Assembly (NCBI GenBank): GCA_020025235.1 | Contig: JAHHSL010000008.1 | Location: 1 to 50,546, forward strand | DNA length: 50,546 nt | Direction: 5' to 3' | Source of the DNA: Ruthenibacterium sp. | Lineage (GTDB): Bacteria; Bacillota; Clostridia; Oscillospirales; Ruminococcaceae | In this document: piece by piece, positions 8,835-16,456 of the stretch | Layout of the letters: every line of letters starts with the position of its first letter | How positions within the stretch are numbered: the stretch's first letter is position 1 | Program-made: the position numbers and the translations under genes | Notes under the pieces: generated by a model | What the model was told of the DNA's origin: nothing | The model's input: only the letters and a program-made list of their open reading frames with translations | Databases searched by the model: none

Positions 8835-8884
8835 ACCGGGTTTTGCACCGCTTTTCGGCGTGCAGGGCTCGGTTTTTCTTTTTT
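8835..8884 (+). promoter_or_regulatory. Terminator-like hairpin in the ptsI leader (possible attenuator)
   Basis: ACCGGG (8835-8840) can pair with CTCGGT (8868-8873, one G-T pair) and, inside it, TGCAC (8844-8848) with GTGCA (8860-8864). The hairpin is followed by TTTTTCTTTTTT. It lies between the promoter at 8757 and the AAAGGAGG at 8908-8916, so a transcript stopping here would not include ptsI. Confidence 0.5.
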
Positions 8885-8923
8885 CGCCCGCCTGCTTTTT
8901 ATCCGGCAAAGGAGGTCGCTGTC

Positions 8924-10543
8924 ATGCAGAAAGGGAACGGAACCTGTGTACATCCCGGCATTGCTCTGGGGCGCGTATACGTCCCGCAGACGATCCCGTC
9001 TGTACTTCCCTGTGCCAAAGGCGGGCCGGACGCCGAAAAAGCGCACCTGCATCATGCTCTGCACACTGCCAAAAAACAGCTTTCGCAGCTGATGGGACGC
9101 ACAAAGGCGGCCGTCGGCGAAAAGGACGCACAGATCTTTGACGTACAGCTTTTGATGCTGGAGGACGATTCGTTCCTTTCCGGCATCCACACGCTGATCG
9201 AAAACGGCAAAAGCGCCGCCGAAGCCGCAAAGGAAGCAGGTGAAGCCTTTGCCGCGCAGTTTGCCGCACTGGACGACGCCTACATGAAAGAGCGCCTTGC
9301 GGATGTTCTGGATCTTTCCCGCCGCCTTGTCCGTATTCTGTGCCGCGCCCGTCCGCAGCCGTTCCCCGATGAGCCGTGCATCGTCGCCGCACAGGATCTT
9401 ACCCCAAGCGACACCGTGCGCATGCCGCGCGAACGCATCCTTGCCCTTGTCACCTGCGGCGGCTCGGTCAACAGCCACACCGCCATTCTGGCGCGCACGC
9501 TCGGCATACCTGCGCTCGTCGGCGCCGATCTGCCGCTCGACGGGCTTGCCGGGCGGGAAATGCTGGTCGACAGCGAAAGCGGCAGCTATTGGATCGACCC
9601 GGACGAAGCGACCAAAAAAGAGATCCTTGCAAAACGGCAGCTTGCACAGGAAAAGCATCGCGAACTGCTGGCTTACAAAGACCGCCCCGCCGTCACAAAG
9701 GGCGGGCGGCGCGTGTGCGTATACGCAAACATCGGCTTTCCCGAAGACGCGCGCGCCGCACTGGAGCAAGGCGCGGAGGGCGTCGGGCTGATGCGCAGCG
9801 AATTTCTTTACCTCGGGCGCGAAAAGGCGCCGGAGGAGGACGAGCTGTTCTGCGCATACCGCGCGGTGGCGGAATGCATGCAGGGGCGCCGTGTCATCAT
9901 CCGCACACTGGACGCCGGCGCGGACAAGGCCCTGCCGTATCTGGGGCTTGAAAAAGAAGAAAACCCCGCGCTCGGCCTGCGCGGCGTGCGCGTCTGCCTT
10001 GCAGACGAAGCACTGTTCCGCACCCAGCTGCGGGCAGTCTACCGTGCTTCCTGTTACGGGGACGTGTGGATGATGTTCCCGATGATCGCCTCTGTGTGGG
10101 AGGTGCGTCAGGCGCGGAAGATCTGCCGGCAGGTGCGCGGCGAGCTGCTCCTCGAAGGCATTTCCTGCCCCGATATCCCGCTTGGCATTATGATCGAAAC
10201 GCCCGCCGCAGCGCTCATCAGCGCCGAGCTTGCGCACGAAGCGGATTTTTTCAGCGTCGGCACAAATGATCTGACACAGTACACCCTTGCAGCCGACCGT
10301 CAGAACGCGGCGCTCGGCCGCTATGCCGACGCACATCACCCCGCGGTTTTCCGGCTTTTGGAGATGATTGCCGAAAACGCACACCGCGCACACATCCCCG
10401 TCGGGATCTGCGGCGCGCTCGGCGGCGATTTTTCCGTAACCGAACGGCTGATCCAAATGGGCTTTGACGAGCTTTCCGCCGCGCCGGGGTGCATTTTGCA
10501 GTTAAAAAAAATGATTTGTGAAAGCGAGGAAGTTCCCGTATGA
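8924..10543 (+). CDS. ptsI: Phosphoenolpyruvate-protein phosphotransferase (PTS enzyme I)
   Basis: 539 residues. Enzyme I takes phosphate from PEP and passes it to HPr, the first step of all PTS sugar uptake. The phosphorylated residue is His185 in NSHTAILAR (E. coli His189). The PEP-binding barrel follows, with MRSEFLYLGR, the GLRGVRVCL arginine region, FSVGTNDLTQYT and the active-site Cys496 in GICGALGGD. The start is fixed by AAAGGAGG 8 nt before ATG 8924; an upstream frame extension to 8843 would place leader hairpin sequence in the protein. The TGA overlaps the ATG of ptsH by four bases, so translation is coupled. No sugar-specific EII gene is nearby. Confidence 0.95.
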   Translation: MQKGNGTCVHPGIALGRVYVPQTIPSVLPCAKGGPDAEKAHLHHALHTAKKQLSQLMGRTKAAVGEKDAQIFDVQLLMLEDDSFLSGIHTLIENGKSAAEAAKEAGEAFAAQFAALDDAYMKERLADVLDLSRRLVRILCRARPQPFPDEPCIVAAQDLTPSDTVRMPRERILALVTCGGSVNSHTAILARTLGIPALVGADLPLDGLAGREMLVDSESGSYWIDPDEATKKEILAKRQLAQEKHRELLAYKDRPAVTKGGRRVCVYANIGFPEDARAALEQGAEGVGLMRSEFLYLGREKAPEEDELFCAYRAVAECMQGRRVIIRTLDAGADKALPYLGLEKEENPALGLRGVRVCLADEALFRTQLRAVYRASCYGDVWMMFPMIASVWEVRQARKICRQVRGELLLEGISCPDIPLGIMIETPAAALISAELAHEADFFSVGTNDLTQYTLAADRQNAALGRYADAHHPAVFRLLEMIAENAHRAHIPVGICGALGGDFSVTERLIQMGFDELSAAPGCILQLKKMICESEEVPV

Positions 10544-10800
10544 AAGAATTTTGCTATGTCATCCACGATGAACTGGGGCTGCACGCGCGCCCCGCGGGGC
10601 TGCTTGTGCGCCTTGCTTCCGGCTTTGGCTGCGATATCCGCCTTGCCGTCGGCACGCGCACGGCAAACGCAAAGCAGATCATGAGCGTGATGCTGCTTGC
10701 CGCAAAGCAGGGGCAGGAGCTGACAGTCATCTGCGACGGTGCGGACGAGGAGCGCGCCGAAGCGGAGATCCGGGCGCTTTTCACTTCGGAAAAATTATAG
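10540..10800 (+). CDS. ptsH: Phosphocarrier protein HPr, with Gln in place of Ser46
   Basis: 86 residues. The catalytic site LGLHARPAG gives His15, the residue phosphorylated by enzyme I and used by the EIIA proteins. The regulatory loop normally reads K-S-I-M-G-V-M with Ser46 phosphorylated by HPr kinase in Firmicutes; here it reads K45-Q46-I-M-S-V-M. The sugar-transfer role should be intact, but Ser46-dependent CcpA co-repression and EI inhibition should not operate through this protein unless another HPr exists. It overlaps ptsI by four bases and is followed by a terminator. Confidence 0.93.
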   Translation: MKEFCYVIHDELGLHARPAGLLVRLASGFGCDIRLAVGTRTANAKQIMSVMLLAAKQGQELTVICDGADEERAEAEIRALFTSEKL

Positions 10801-10813
10801 AAGCTGCGTTTTT

Positions 10814-10852
10814 GTGCACGGGGGACGGACGCTTCCCGTGCACTTTTTCTTT
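10814..10852 (+). terminator. Intrinsic terminator after ptsH
   Basis: GTGCACGGG (10814-10822) pairs with CCCGTGCAC (10835-10843), followed by TTTTTCTTT. Confidence 0.9.
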
Positions 10853-10974
10853 GCGGCGGCACGGATTTTGCACCGCGGAACATTTTTGTGAAAATAAATA
10901 AATTTACAGCCGTTATTTGAACAATATGCAAAAAAGAATGTAAGATAATGCATGAATCGGCGCTCCTGTTTCGT

Positions 10975-10980
10975 TATAAT
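10975..10980 (+). promoter_or_regulatory. Candidate -10 element for the oxidoreductase gene at 11042
   Basis: A perfect TATAAT lies 62 nt before the start codon, but no good -35 is seen at 16-18 nt. The surrounding 10853-11024 stretch is A/T rich and holds no gene; a regulator-dependent promoter is possible. Confidence 0.35.
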
Positions 10981-11041
10981 CAGGTTAAACAAGCATTTAT
11001 TTTTTACTTGATTATTGCTTCAAAAGGAAGGTTTAACGATC

Positions 11042-12064
11042 ATGAATTTTGCTATTGTCGGCTGCGGCGTCATCGCACTGACGCACGCCAAAGCCCTTGC
11101 CCGTCTGCCGGAAGAAACCCTTTATGCGGTTTGTGACATCATCCCCGAAAAGGCAGATGCATTTGCCAAAGAACACGGCGCAAAAAAGGTCTACTACAAC
11201 GCCGATGACGTGATGAACGACCCCGACGTCGATATCGTCTGCGTCTGCGTGCCCAGCGGTACGCACGGCGAAATCTGCATCAAAGCAGCACACGCCGGCA
11301 AAGCGATCGTATGCGAAAAGCCTATGGAGATCACCCCCGAGCGCATGGAAGAAGTGGTGCGCGAAGTGGAAAAGGCAGGCGTCAAGATGCAGTGCATCTT
11401 CCAGCGCCGTCTGATGCCCACGGCAATCGCGGTTCGCAACGCGGTGCGTGAAGGCAAGCTGGGCAAGATCTGCCTTGCTCATGCCGATCTGAAATACTAC
11501 CGCGATCAGGCTTACTACAACAGCGCAGGCTGGCGCGGCACATGGGATCAGGACGGCGGCGGCGCACTGATGAATCAGGGCGTGCACGGTGTTGACCTCA
11601 TTTTGTGGATGCTGGACGACAAGGTGGATACCCTGTACGGTCAGGCTTACACCCTTGCCCGCGATATCGCCGTGGAAGATACGGCAAGCGCTCTGCTTCA
11701 CATGAAAAAGGGCACACTGTGCACCATTAACGCGGCAACCACCGCATACCCCGGTTTTTCCACCTCGTTCGCCATTCACGGCGAAAAGGGCAGCGTCTGC
11801 TTCAACGATCAGGGCATCGTATCCTGGGATTTCATTGATGAAAACGACGCTCCGGTTCGTCCGGATGCCGGCGAGCGCGTCGGCGGTTCCAAATCCAACA
11901 CGGATATCACGATCGACGGACACGTTGCCCTGCTGCACGACATCGCACAGGCTCTGCGCGACGACCGCCCGGTTATGATCCCGCCGCAGGACGCTATGGA
12001 CGCCGTCCGCGTCATCTGCTCGATCTACCGTTCCACAAAGGAACAGGCGATCCTGAAGCTGTAA
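11042..12064 (+). CDS. Gfo/Idh/MocA family oxidoreductase
   Basis: 340 residues. The Rossmann motif MNFAIVGCGVIALTHAKAL opens the protein, the EKP signature is CEKPMEITPE, and the C-terminal domain has the GGGALMNQGVHGVDL motif typical of inositol- and sugar-dehydrogenase-like members. The closest subgroup by phrasing is the broad myo-inositol 2-dehydrogenase-like set, but the substrate is not determined. ATG 11042 follows AAAGGAAGG with 10 nt spacing. It appears monocistronic, flanked by its own leader and by two strong hairpins, and is one of three members of this family in 17 kb. Confidence 0.88.
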   Translation: MNFAIVGCGVIALTHAKALARLPEETLYAVCDIIPEKADAFAKEHGAKKVYYNADDVMNDPDVDIVCVCVPSGTHGEICIKAAHAGKAIVCEKPMEITPERMEEVVREVEKAGVKMQCIFQRRLMPTAIAVRNAVREGKLGKICLAHADLKYYRDQAYYNSAGWRGTWDQDGGGALMNQGVHGVDLILWMLDDKVDTLYGQAYTLARDIAVEDTASALLHMKKGTLCTINAATTAYPGFSTSFAIHGEKGSVCFNDQGIVSWDFIDENDAPVRPDAGERVGGSKSNTDITIDGHVALLHDIAQALRDDRPVMIPPQDAMDAVRVICSIYRSTKEQAILKL

Positions 12065-12088
12065 TTGCTTCTTTTCTCTGCTCTCCTC

Positions 12089-12121
12089 AGGAAGCCCCGT
12101 TTTCAAACGGCGGGGCTTCCT
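12089..12121 (+). terminator. Hairpin after the oxidoreductase gene
   Basis: AGGAAGCCCCG (12089-12099) pairs with CGGGGCTTCCT (12111-12121); the following T-run is poor, so it may be a 3'-end stabiliser ahead of the next terminator. Confidence 0.6.
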
Positions 12122-12135
12122 GCTCTCTGCATCAA

Positions 12136-12175
12136 CAGAAAAAGGCTGCCGGTACATACCGGCAGCCTTTTTCTG
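12136..12175. terminator. Bidirectional intrinsic terminator between convergent genes
   Basis: CAGAAAAAGGCTGCCGGTA (12136-12154) and its exact reverse complement at 12157-12175 form a near-continuous palindrome with A-run and T-run at the two ends, so it can stop transcripts from both sides (genes at 11042 and 12228). Confidence 0.92.
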
Positions 12176-12227
12176 TTCTGTTTTTGAAATCGCGGCGCAG
12201 ACTTTGCCGCACACAGCACTCCGGCTG

Positions 12228-13733
12228 TTATTTTTCTTCGCCGTGAACGCGCAGCCCTACTTCAAACATCCGTTTCCACGGCTGATAGCAGTCGTCGATC
12301 ACAGGCTTTACCTTCAGCGACGCAAGCGATTCCTGTGCAAAGGCATACAGCCCTTCTTCGATCTTTTTGCTTACGACGCCGCGGAAATCATCGCCCGCAT
12401 AAAAGTAGTTGAAGCCCTGTTCGCGGAACCATTCCGATTCCGTAACGCTGCGCCGCACGCAGGAGCAGTAGCCCGCATCCTCAAGATAGCGCAGAAGCAT
12501 GAAATCATCATGCGCCTTGGTGCGCCCGTTCAAAAGGCAGTGAACGCCTTCGGCAATGGCGGTTCCAAGCGTATTGGCCGAGGTATTCCAGCCCGCATAG
12601 CCGTCGATCGTCAAAAGCAGGTCGGCTTCATCCAGCATCTGCACAAATTCAAGATCCCCGCCGTTGGAATACGCGATGTCCCCCACCGTCACGATCTTGC
12701 CGTTTTCCTTGCAGTCTGCGATCTGCATCACAAATTCCGGCAGCGTGCGTTCTACTGTATATTCACGCATGGCAGCCGGCTGTGCGTGCACACCGACCAT
12801 TTCATGCGCCGGACAGTTGATCGCCAGCACGAAATCCGCATTTTTGCTGTCCTGCGTCTGCAGGCAGCCCGCAGCCGCCAGATGATACTTGACGGTTTCC
12901 CCGAACGGGCGATCCTCATAATTCGGCACGACGAACGGCGCAAGCACCGAGCTGTACTGGATATAGACATGCGGCTTTCTGCCCGCAAAGCGCAGTGCCA
13001 TGCGCGACATCAGCGTATTGCCCACCTCGTCCGCGCCGGGGTACATCAGCACGCGCAGCTGCAAACGCTGGCGTGCGATCGCGGCGCGCACCTTCTGCTG
13101 GTCGATCGCCGTAAAGCCGTAGGGCGCCGAATCATCCTGCGGGATGATCATAAAATCATAGGTGCCGTCCTTGGCAAGCGCAAGGCTCTTCATCACGAAC
13201 GAAAGGTTGAAGCTTCTGCGCTCGAGATAATCGTCCAGATATTCCGGCGCGACCGGCGCTTTCAGCTCCTCTTTTTCCTTCGGGCTTTCCAGCCCGAGCT
13301 GTTCGCGGTGACGAATAACGCCCGTCAGCCAGATCCCGCGCCCGCAGTCGCCGTAATAATCCGGCTCTTCGTCCGCGCAGGAACTGCTTGGGCAGCGCAT
13401 AATGGTGTGGAACGCATAGACCAAAAGCTTCGGGTTGCGCTGCTTGAGCCGGCGGATGACATCCAGACGGCTCTGCACCGTTTCTTCCGAAAGGTGGTGC
13501 AGGCGCGAAGGGATCAGCCCGCCGTACAGCAGGGTATCAACCGCCAGCACAAGACCATCGGCATCCGCACATTCCCGTTCCAGAAATGCAATCAGATCCT
13601 CCACGCAGGCAGCCTGTTTTTTATAGCCCATTTTTTCCGGGCAGACGATATCAAGTTCTTCCCCGAACAGCATCCGCGGGAAATCCGCATTGCACGGACG
13701 TTCATCCAGCGGCAGATAAACGATCTTTTTCAT
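12228..13733 (-). CDS. DUF4127 family protein
   Basis: 501 residues. The opening MKKIVYLPLDERPCN (LDERP at 9-13) and the strings VDTLLYGGLIPSR (D66), IIPQDDSAPYG (D200, D201), MYPGADEVG (D235, E236) and GDIAYSNGGD are characteristic of DUF4127. The repeated conserved acidic residues suggest a metal- or sugar-binding enzyme, but no activity is known to me. There is no signal peptide. It starts 4 nt after the stop of the FAD oxidoreductase gene, so the two are co-transcribed and probably translationally coupled. The neighbouring sugar dehydrogenases and AraC regulator suggest a carbohydrate or cyclitol substrate; this is inference only. Confidence 0.85.
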   Translation of the reverse strand: MKKIVYLPLDERPCNADFPRMLFGEELDIVCPEKMGYKKQAACVEDLIAFLERECADADGLVLAVDTLLYGGLIPSRLHHLSEETVQSRLDVIRRLKQRNPKLLVYAFHTIMRCPSSSCADEEPDYYGDCGRGIWLTGVIRHREQLGLESPKEKEELKAPVAPEYLDDYLERRSFNLSFVMKSLALAKDGTYDFMIIPQDDSAPYGFTAIDQQKVRAAIARQRLQLRVLMYPGADEVGNTLMSRMALRFAGRKPHVYIQYSSVLAPFVVPNYEDRPFGETVKYHLAAAGCLQTQDSKNADFVLAINCPAHEMVGVHAQPAAMREYTVERTLPEFVMQIADCKENGKIVTVGDIAYSNGGDLEFVQMLDEADLLLTIDGYAGWNTSANTLGTAIAEGVHCLLNGRTKAHDDFMLLRYLEDAGYCSCVRRSVTESEWFREQGFNYFYAGDDFRGVVSKKIEEGLYAFAQESLASLKVKPVIDDCYQPWKRMFEVGLRVHGEEK

Positions 13734-13737
13734 AGCA

Positions 13738-15312
13738 TTACAGCCCTTTCATCGTTTCGGGCTGCCAGTGCAGCTGAACGCCGCCGTCCTGCAGCACCTT
13801 CTGGAATTCTTCCAGATGTTCGTCCAGCACTTCGCCCGGTGTGACGTTCTTTTCAAGGCAGAACGCAGCCAGATGTCCCGCCGCTTCGCCGATATTCCAT
13901 TCCACCGGATGCAGACGGAAGCAGCCGTTCGTCAGATGCGTGCAGCCGATGTTCTTGCAGGCCGGGATCAGGTTATCCAGATCGACGGAGATCATCGTGG
14001 AAAGCGGGATTTCAAACGGCCATGTCGGCGTATAGAAATATGTATGAGTGCGCGTTGTGGGGTGCAGATCAATTGCATAGCTGCCCACGCCCACGGAATC
14101 CTTACGGTGCAGGATGCCGCTTTGATGCTCACGCGTCAGATCCTGTTCGCGCACGATGCCGCGCGCCACAATACGGCGGGATTCGCGGATATACGGCGCA
14201 AGTGCAAGGCCATCGTCCGAACCCACATATTCCGGGCAGTAGCGCACGGGGTAACCCTTGCCGCCGTCGGGGCGCGGCGCATCATAGCGCAGCCAGTAAA
14301 CGGCGCATCGCGTCAGCTCCCGCGCCATTTCGCGGTGTTCCTGCGCATGGGGGTCATCGAACACATTGCCGAACGCATAGTCGTTCTGCGGCCAGTTGAA
14401 CAGCGTTACCTCGTTGCGCCCGTCCGTGTAATGATCGGACGCCACGATGCGCCGATAGCGCCACAGACCGCCGCAGTGCACGGGGTCTTCGTTATCGAAC
14501 ATGTAAAAGCGCGTCTTTTTGTGATCTGCGCAGTTCGGGCCGTACCAGCTGAGCTGGAAATCATCGTCATACGGTGCTTTCAGAAGGCGGAACAGATCGT
14601 ACAGAGCCGGACGCTCCAAGGGTTCCGGTTCTTCCTTGCACAGTTCCAGCGCCGCGACCCATGTGCACGGCTGCATATCTTCGGGGTTCGCCGTTTCTGC
14701 CGCATGGGGCTCGCCCGTCTGCTCCTTGCTTTCTGCACCGGTGCGGTACTGCGCACCGACGATCGGCAGCAGGTCGCCGCAATCCGTTGCATCCAGGAAA
14801 TAATCTGCCTCGATCGTGCGCACGCCGTCGGTGCGGTCGTTCTGCACGCCGACAGAGACGATTTTCCGTTCCTTGACCACCGCACATACGGCATGGGTCT
14901 CCAGTTCCAGCTCCACAAGGCCGGAATCAATGTACGGCTGCAGATAGCCCGTCAGGATCTGCAAAGCAACGCGCGGATCATGCGCCACGCGCGAAACCCA
15001 CGAACCGCCCGGGCAGAATTTGTCCGCATCCTTCATTTTTTCGCTTGCGTGCGGATCGCTGCGGTAGCATTTGCGCACATCCTCGCGGAAGCGGCGGTAT
15101 TTTTCCGTCGAGCCGCATTCCTCGATCCACGGATGCTCGTCCGGCGGAACGGCCTGGCTTGTCAGCTGTCCGCCGATCCACTTTGTCTCTTCGCATAAAT
15201 AGACATGACGGCCGTGCTCTGCCGCACAAAGCGCTGCCTGCACACCGCCGACGCTTGCCCCGATCACTGCGACGTCAAAGCGTGCGCAGTCCGGTTTGTT
15301 TTCTGTTTTCAT
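13738..15312 (-). CDS. FAD-dependent oxidoreductase (FAD_oxidored / PF12831-like)
   Basis: 524 residues. FAD-binding Rossmann segment FDVAVIGASVGGVQAAL with the dinucleotide glycines at 18-23, then an acidic end of strand two (YLCEETKWIGGQLTSQAVPPDEHPW), a phrase diagnostic of this subfamily. Further on come DYFLDATDCGDLLP, the second FAD-contact motif, and a C-terminal INLIPACKNIGCTHLTNG-like region. The protein lacks a signal peptide and visible Fe-S motifs. Members oxidise poorly characterised carbohydrate-related compounds. The first gene of a two-gene unit with DUF4127; start ATG 15312 follows AGGAGAG. It is divergent from an AraC-type regulator that probably controls it. Confidence 0.87.
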   Translation of the reverse strand: MKTENKPDCARFDVAVIGASVGGVQAALCAAEHGRHVYLCEETKWIGGQLTSQAVPPDEHPWIEECGSTEKYRRFREDVRKCYRSDPHASEKMKDADKFCPGGSWVSRVAHDPRVALQILTGYLQPYIDSGLVELELETHAVCAVVKERKIVSVGVQNDRTDGVRTIEADYFLDATDCGDLLPIVGAQYRTGAESKEQTGEPHAAETANPEDMQPCTWVAALELCKEEPEPLERPALYDLFRLLKAPYDDDFQLSWYGPNCADHKKTRFYMFDNEDPVHCGGLWRYRRIVASDHYTDGRNEVTLFNWPQNDYAFGNVFDDPHAQEHREMARELTRCAVYWLRYDAPRPDGGKGYPVRYCPEYVGSDDGLALAPYIRESRRIVARGIVREQDLTREHQSGILHRKDSVGVGSYAIDLHPTTRTHTYFYTPTWPFEIPLSTMISVDLDNLIPACKNIGCTHLTNGCFRLHPVEWNIGEAAGHLAAFCLEKNVTPGEVLDEHLEEFQKVLQDGGVQLHWQPETMKGL

Positions 15313-15346
15313 GGATGATCTCTCCTTAAAAATCCATCAAAATTTA

Positions 15347-15366
15347 AAATGCATGGGTCTGCATTT
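15347..15366. promoter_or_regulatory. Candidate operator in the FAD-oxidoreductase/AraC intergenic region
   Basis: Perfect inverted repeat AAATGCA-N6-TGCATTT, placed 35 nt before the oxidoreductase start and 10 nt upstream of the AraC gene's -35. No T-run follows on either strand, so it is more likely a protein site than a terminator. Confidence 0.5.
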
Positions 15367-15376
15367 CTTTTACTAT

Positions 15377-15405
15377 TTGAAAGAGCCATTGTTTCGCGTT
15401 ATAAT
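15377..15405 (+). promoter_or_regulatory. Promoter of the AraC-family regulator gene
   Basis: TTGAAA at 15377-15382, a 17-nt spacer, TATAAT at 15400-15405. Confidence 0.75.
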
Positions 15406-15461
15406 ATAAAGTAAAATGTAATCCGACATTATGTTCTTATCAGAAAGGAACGTGAAGCCGA

Positions 15462-16397
15462 ATGGTAGCCGAATCCCTCACCGATCCCCGCTTTGAAAAA
15501 TTCAGCAAGACGCGGATGTTCCGCAACGGTGAATCCTGTAAAATATACGCAATCGAATCCCCGCAGCAATCCGGGGAGATCCCGCATTCGCACGATTATT
15601 ATCAGATCTGGTATGTCACGCGCGGAGAATGCACGCATTTTATCGAAAACCAAAAGCATGAAATGACAGTTGGCGACGCCTTTATCCTTCCGCCGAACCT
15701 GATGCACCGCACCGAGATCGGCTCGGGAAGCCGGATCCTGTGCTGTGATTTCTTTCTGTGCAGCAATTTTTCCGATGCAACGGATATCGTTTTTCAGAAA
15801 TTCCGCGAGATCACGAACGGCATGTCCTTCCTTTTGCTGTTTCAGAAGGAGCTGCATGACGCCAAGGAGAAATTTTCGTTCAGCACCCGCACACGCAAGC
15901 GCATCGAGGAGCTGATGAACGCCATGCTGGAAGAGTATCAGGACGCAGAACTGCTGTTTGAGGACGTTCTGCAGGCCCAGCTGATGCAGCTGCTTTTGCT
16001 GTTTATGCGGGAATACGCACAGCATCCCTGCGCCGAACCGGCAGATGATATTTACTGCCGCTACAAAGGCATTGTGGACGATTCTTTGGAATACATCCGC
16101 AATCACTACAACGAACCGCTGACGCTTGAGGACGTCTGCCGCCGCGCCATGATGTCCAAAACCTATTTCTGCTATCTGTTCAAGCTGCAGACGCACAAGA
16201 CCTTTGTGGAATACCTTTTGAATCTTCGCATCGAATCTTCCAAAAGGCTGCTTGAAACCACCGATCTTTCCGTCACGCGCATCGGGGAAGAGGTCGGTTT
16301 CCAGTCCTCTCCCCACTTCACGCGCACGTTCCGCAAGCTGACGGGGCTTACCCCGCGTGAATACCGCAACCGAGCAACCGGCCGTACTTTGGGATAA
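15462..16397 (+). CDS. AraC family transcriptional regulator with cupin sensor domain
   Basis: 311 residues. The N-terminal half is a cupin-type ligand-binding domain (IPHSHDYYQIWYVTRGECTH and VGDAFILPPNLMH). The last ~105 residues hold the two helix-turn-helix units of AraC/XylS proteins: LTLEDVCRRAMMSKTYFCYLFK and the signature VTRIGEEVGFQSSPHFTRTFRKLTGLTPREYR. It is expected to bind a small sugar-like effector and activate transcription. Divergent arrangement with the FAD oxidoreductase and DUF4127 genes makes those the likely targets. The start ATG 15462 follows AGAAAGGAA. Confidence 0.92.
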   Translation: MVAESLTDPRFEKFSKTRMFRNGESCKIYAIESPQQSGEIPHSHDYYQIWYVTRGECTHFIENQKHEMTVGDAFILPPNLMHRTEIGSGSRILCCDFFLCSNFSDATDIVFQKFREITNGMSFLLLFQKELHDAKEKFSFSTRTRKRIEELMNAMLEEYQDAELLFEDVLQAQLMQLLLLFMREYAQHPCAEPADDIYCRYKGIVDDSLEYIRNHYNEPLTLEDVCRRAMMSKTYFCYLFKLQTHKTFVEYLLNLRIESSKRLLETTDLSVTRIGEEVGFQSSPHFTRTFRKLTGLTPREYRNRATGRTLG

Positions 16398-16434
16398 GGG
16401 GGCCCGGGCCTTACGGCGCCGAACCCCCTTCCTT
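16396..16434. terminator. Weak hairpin between convergent genes
   Basis: AAGGGGG (16396-16402) pairs with CCCCCTT (16424-16430), enclosing the short palindromes GGCCCGGGCC and GGCGCC; T-runs are poor, so termination is uncertain. Confidence 0.4.
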
Positions 16435-16456
16435 TCAGCTATCCGGTTTTCTTCTT

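Noticed and set aside
8843..8923. Upstream start for ptsI giving a 27-residue N-terminal extension
   Set aside because: The extension translates the leader hairpin and Phe/Arg-rich junk, while ATG 8924 has a strong AAAGGAGG.
6833..10456. Very long minus-strand open frame (over 1200 codons) opposite the S9 peptidase and ptsI genes
   Set aside because: Mirror of GC-rich coding sequence in the opposite strand. The translated product is Arg/Ala/His-rich without motifs, whereas the plus strand holds two clear enzymes with catalytic residues and ribosome sites.
12204..15198. Plus-strand frames opposite the DUF4127 and FAD oxidoreductase genes
   Set aside because: They lack domain features and sit over two well-supported minus-strand genes.
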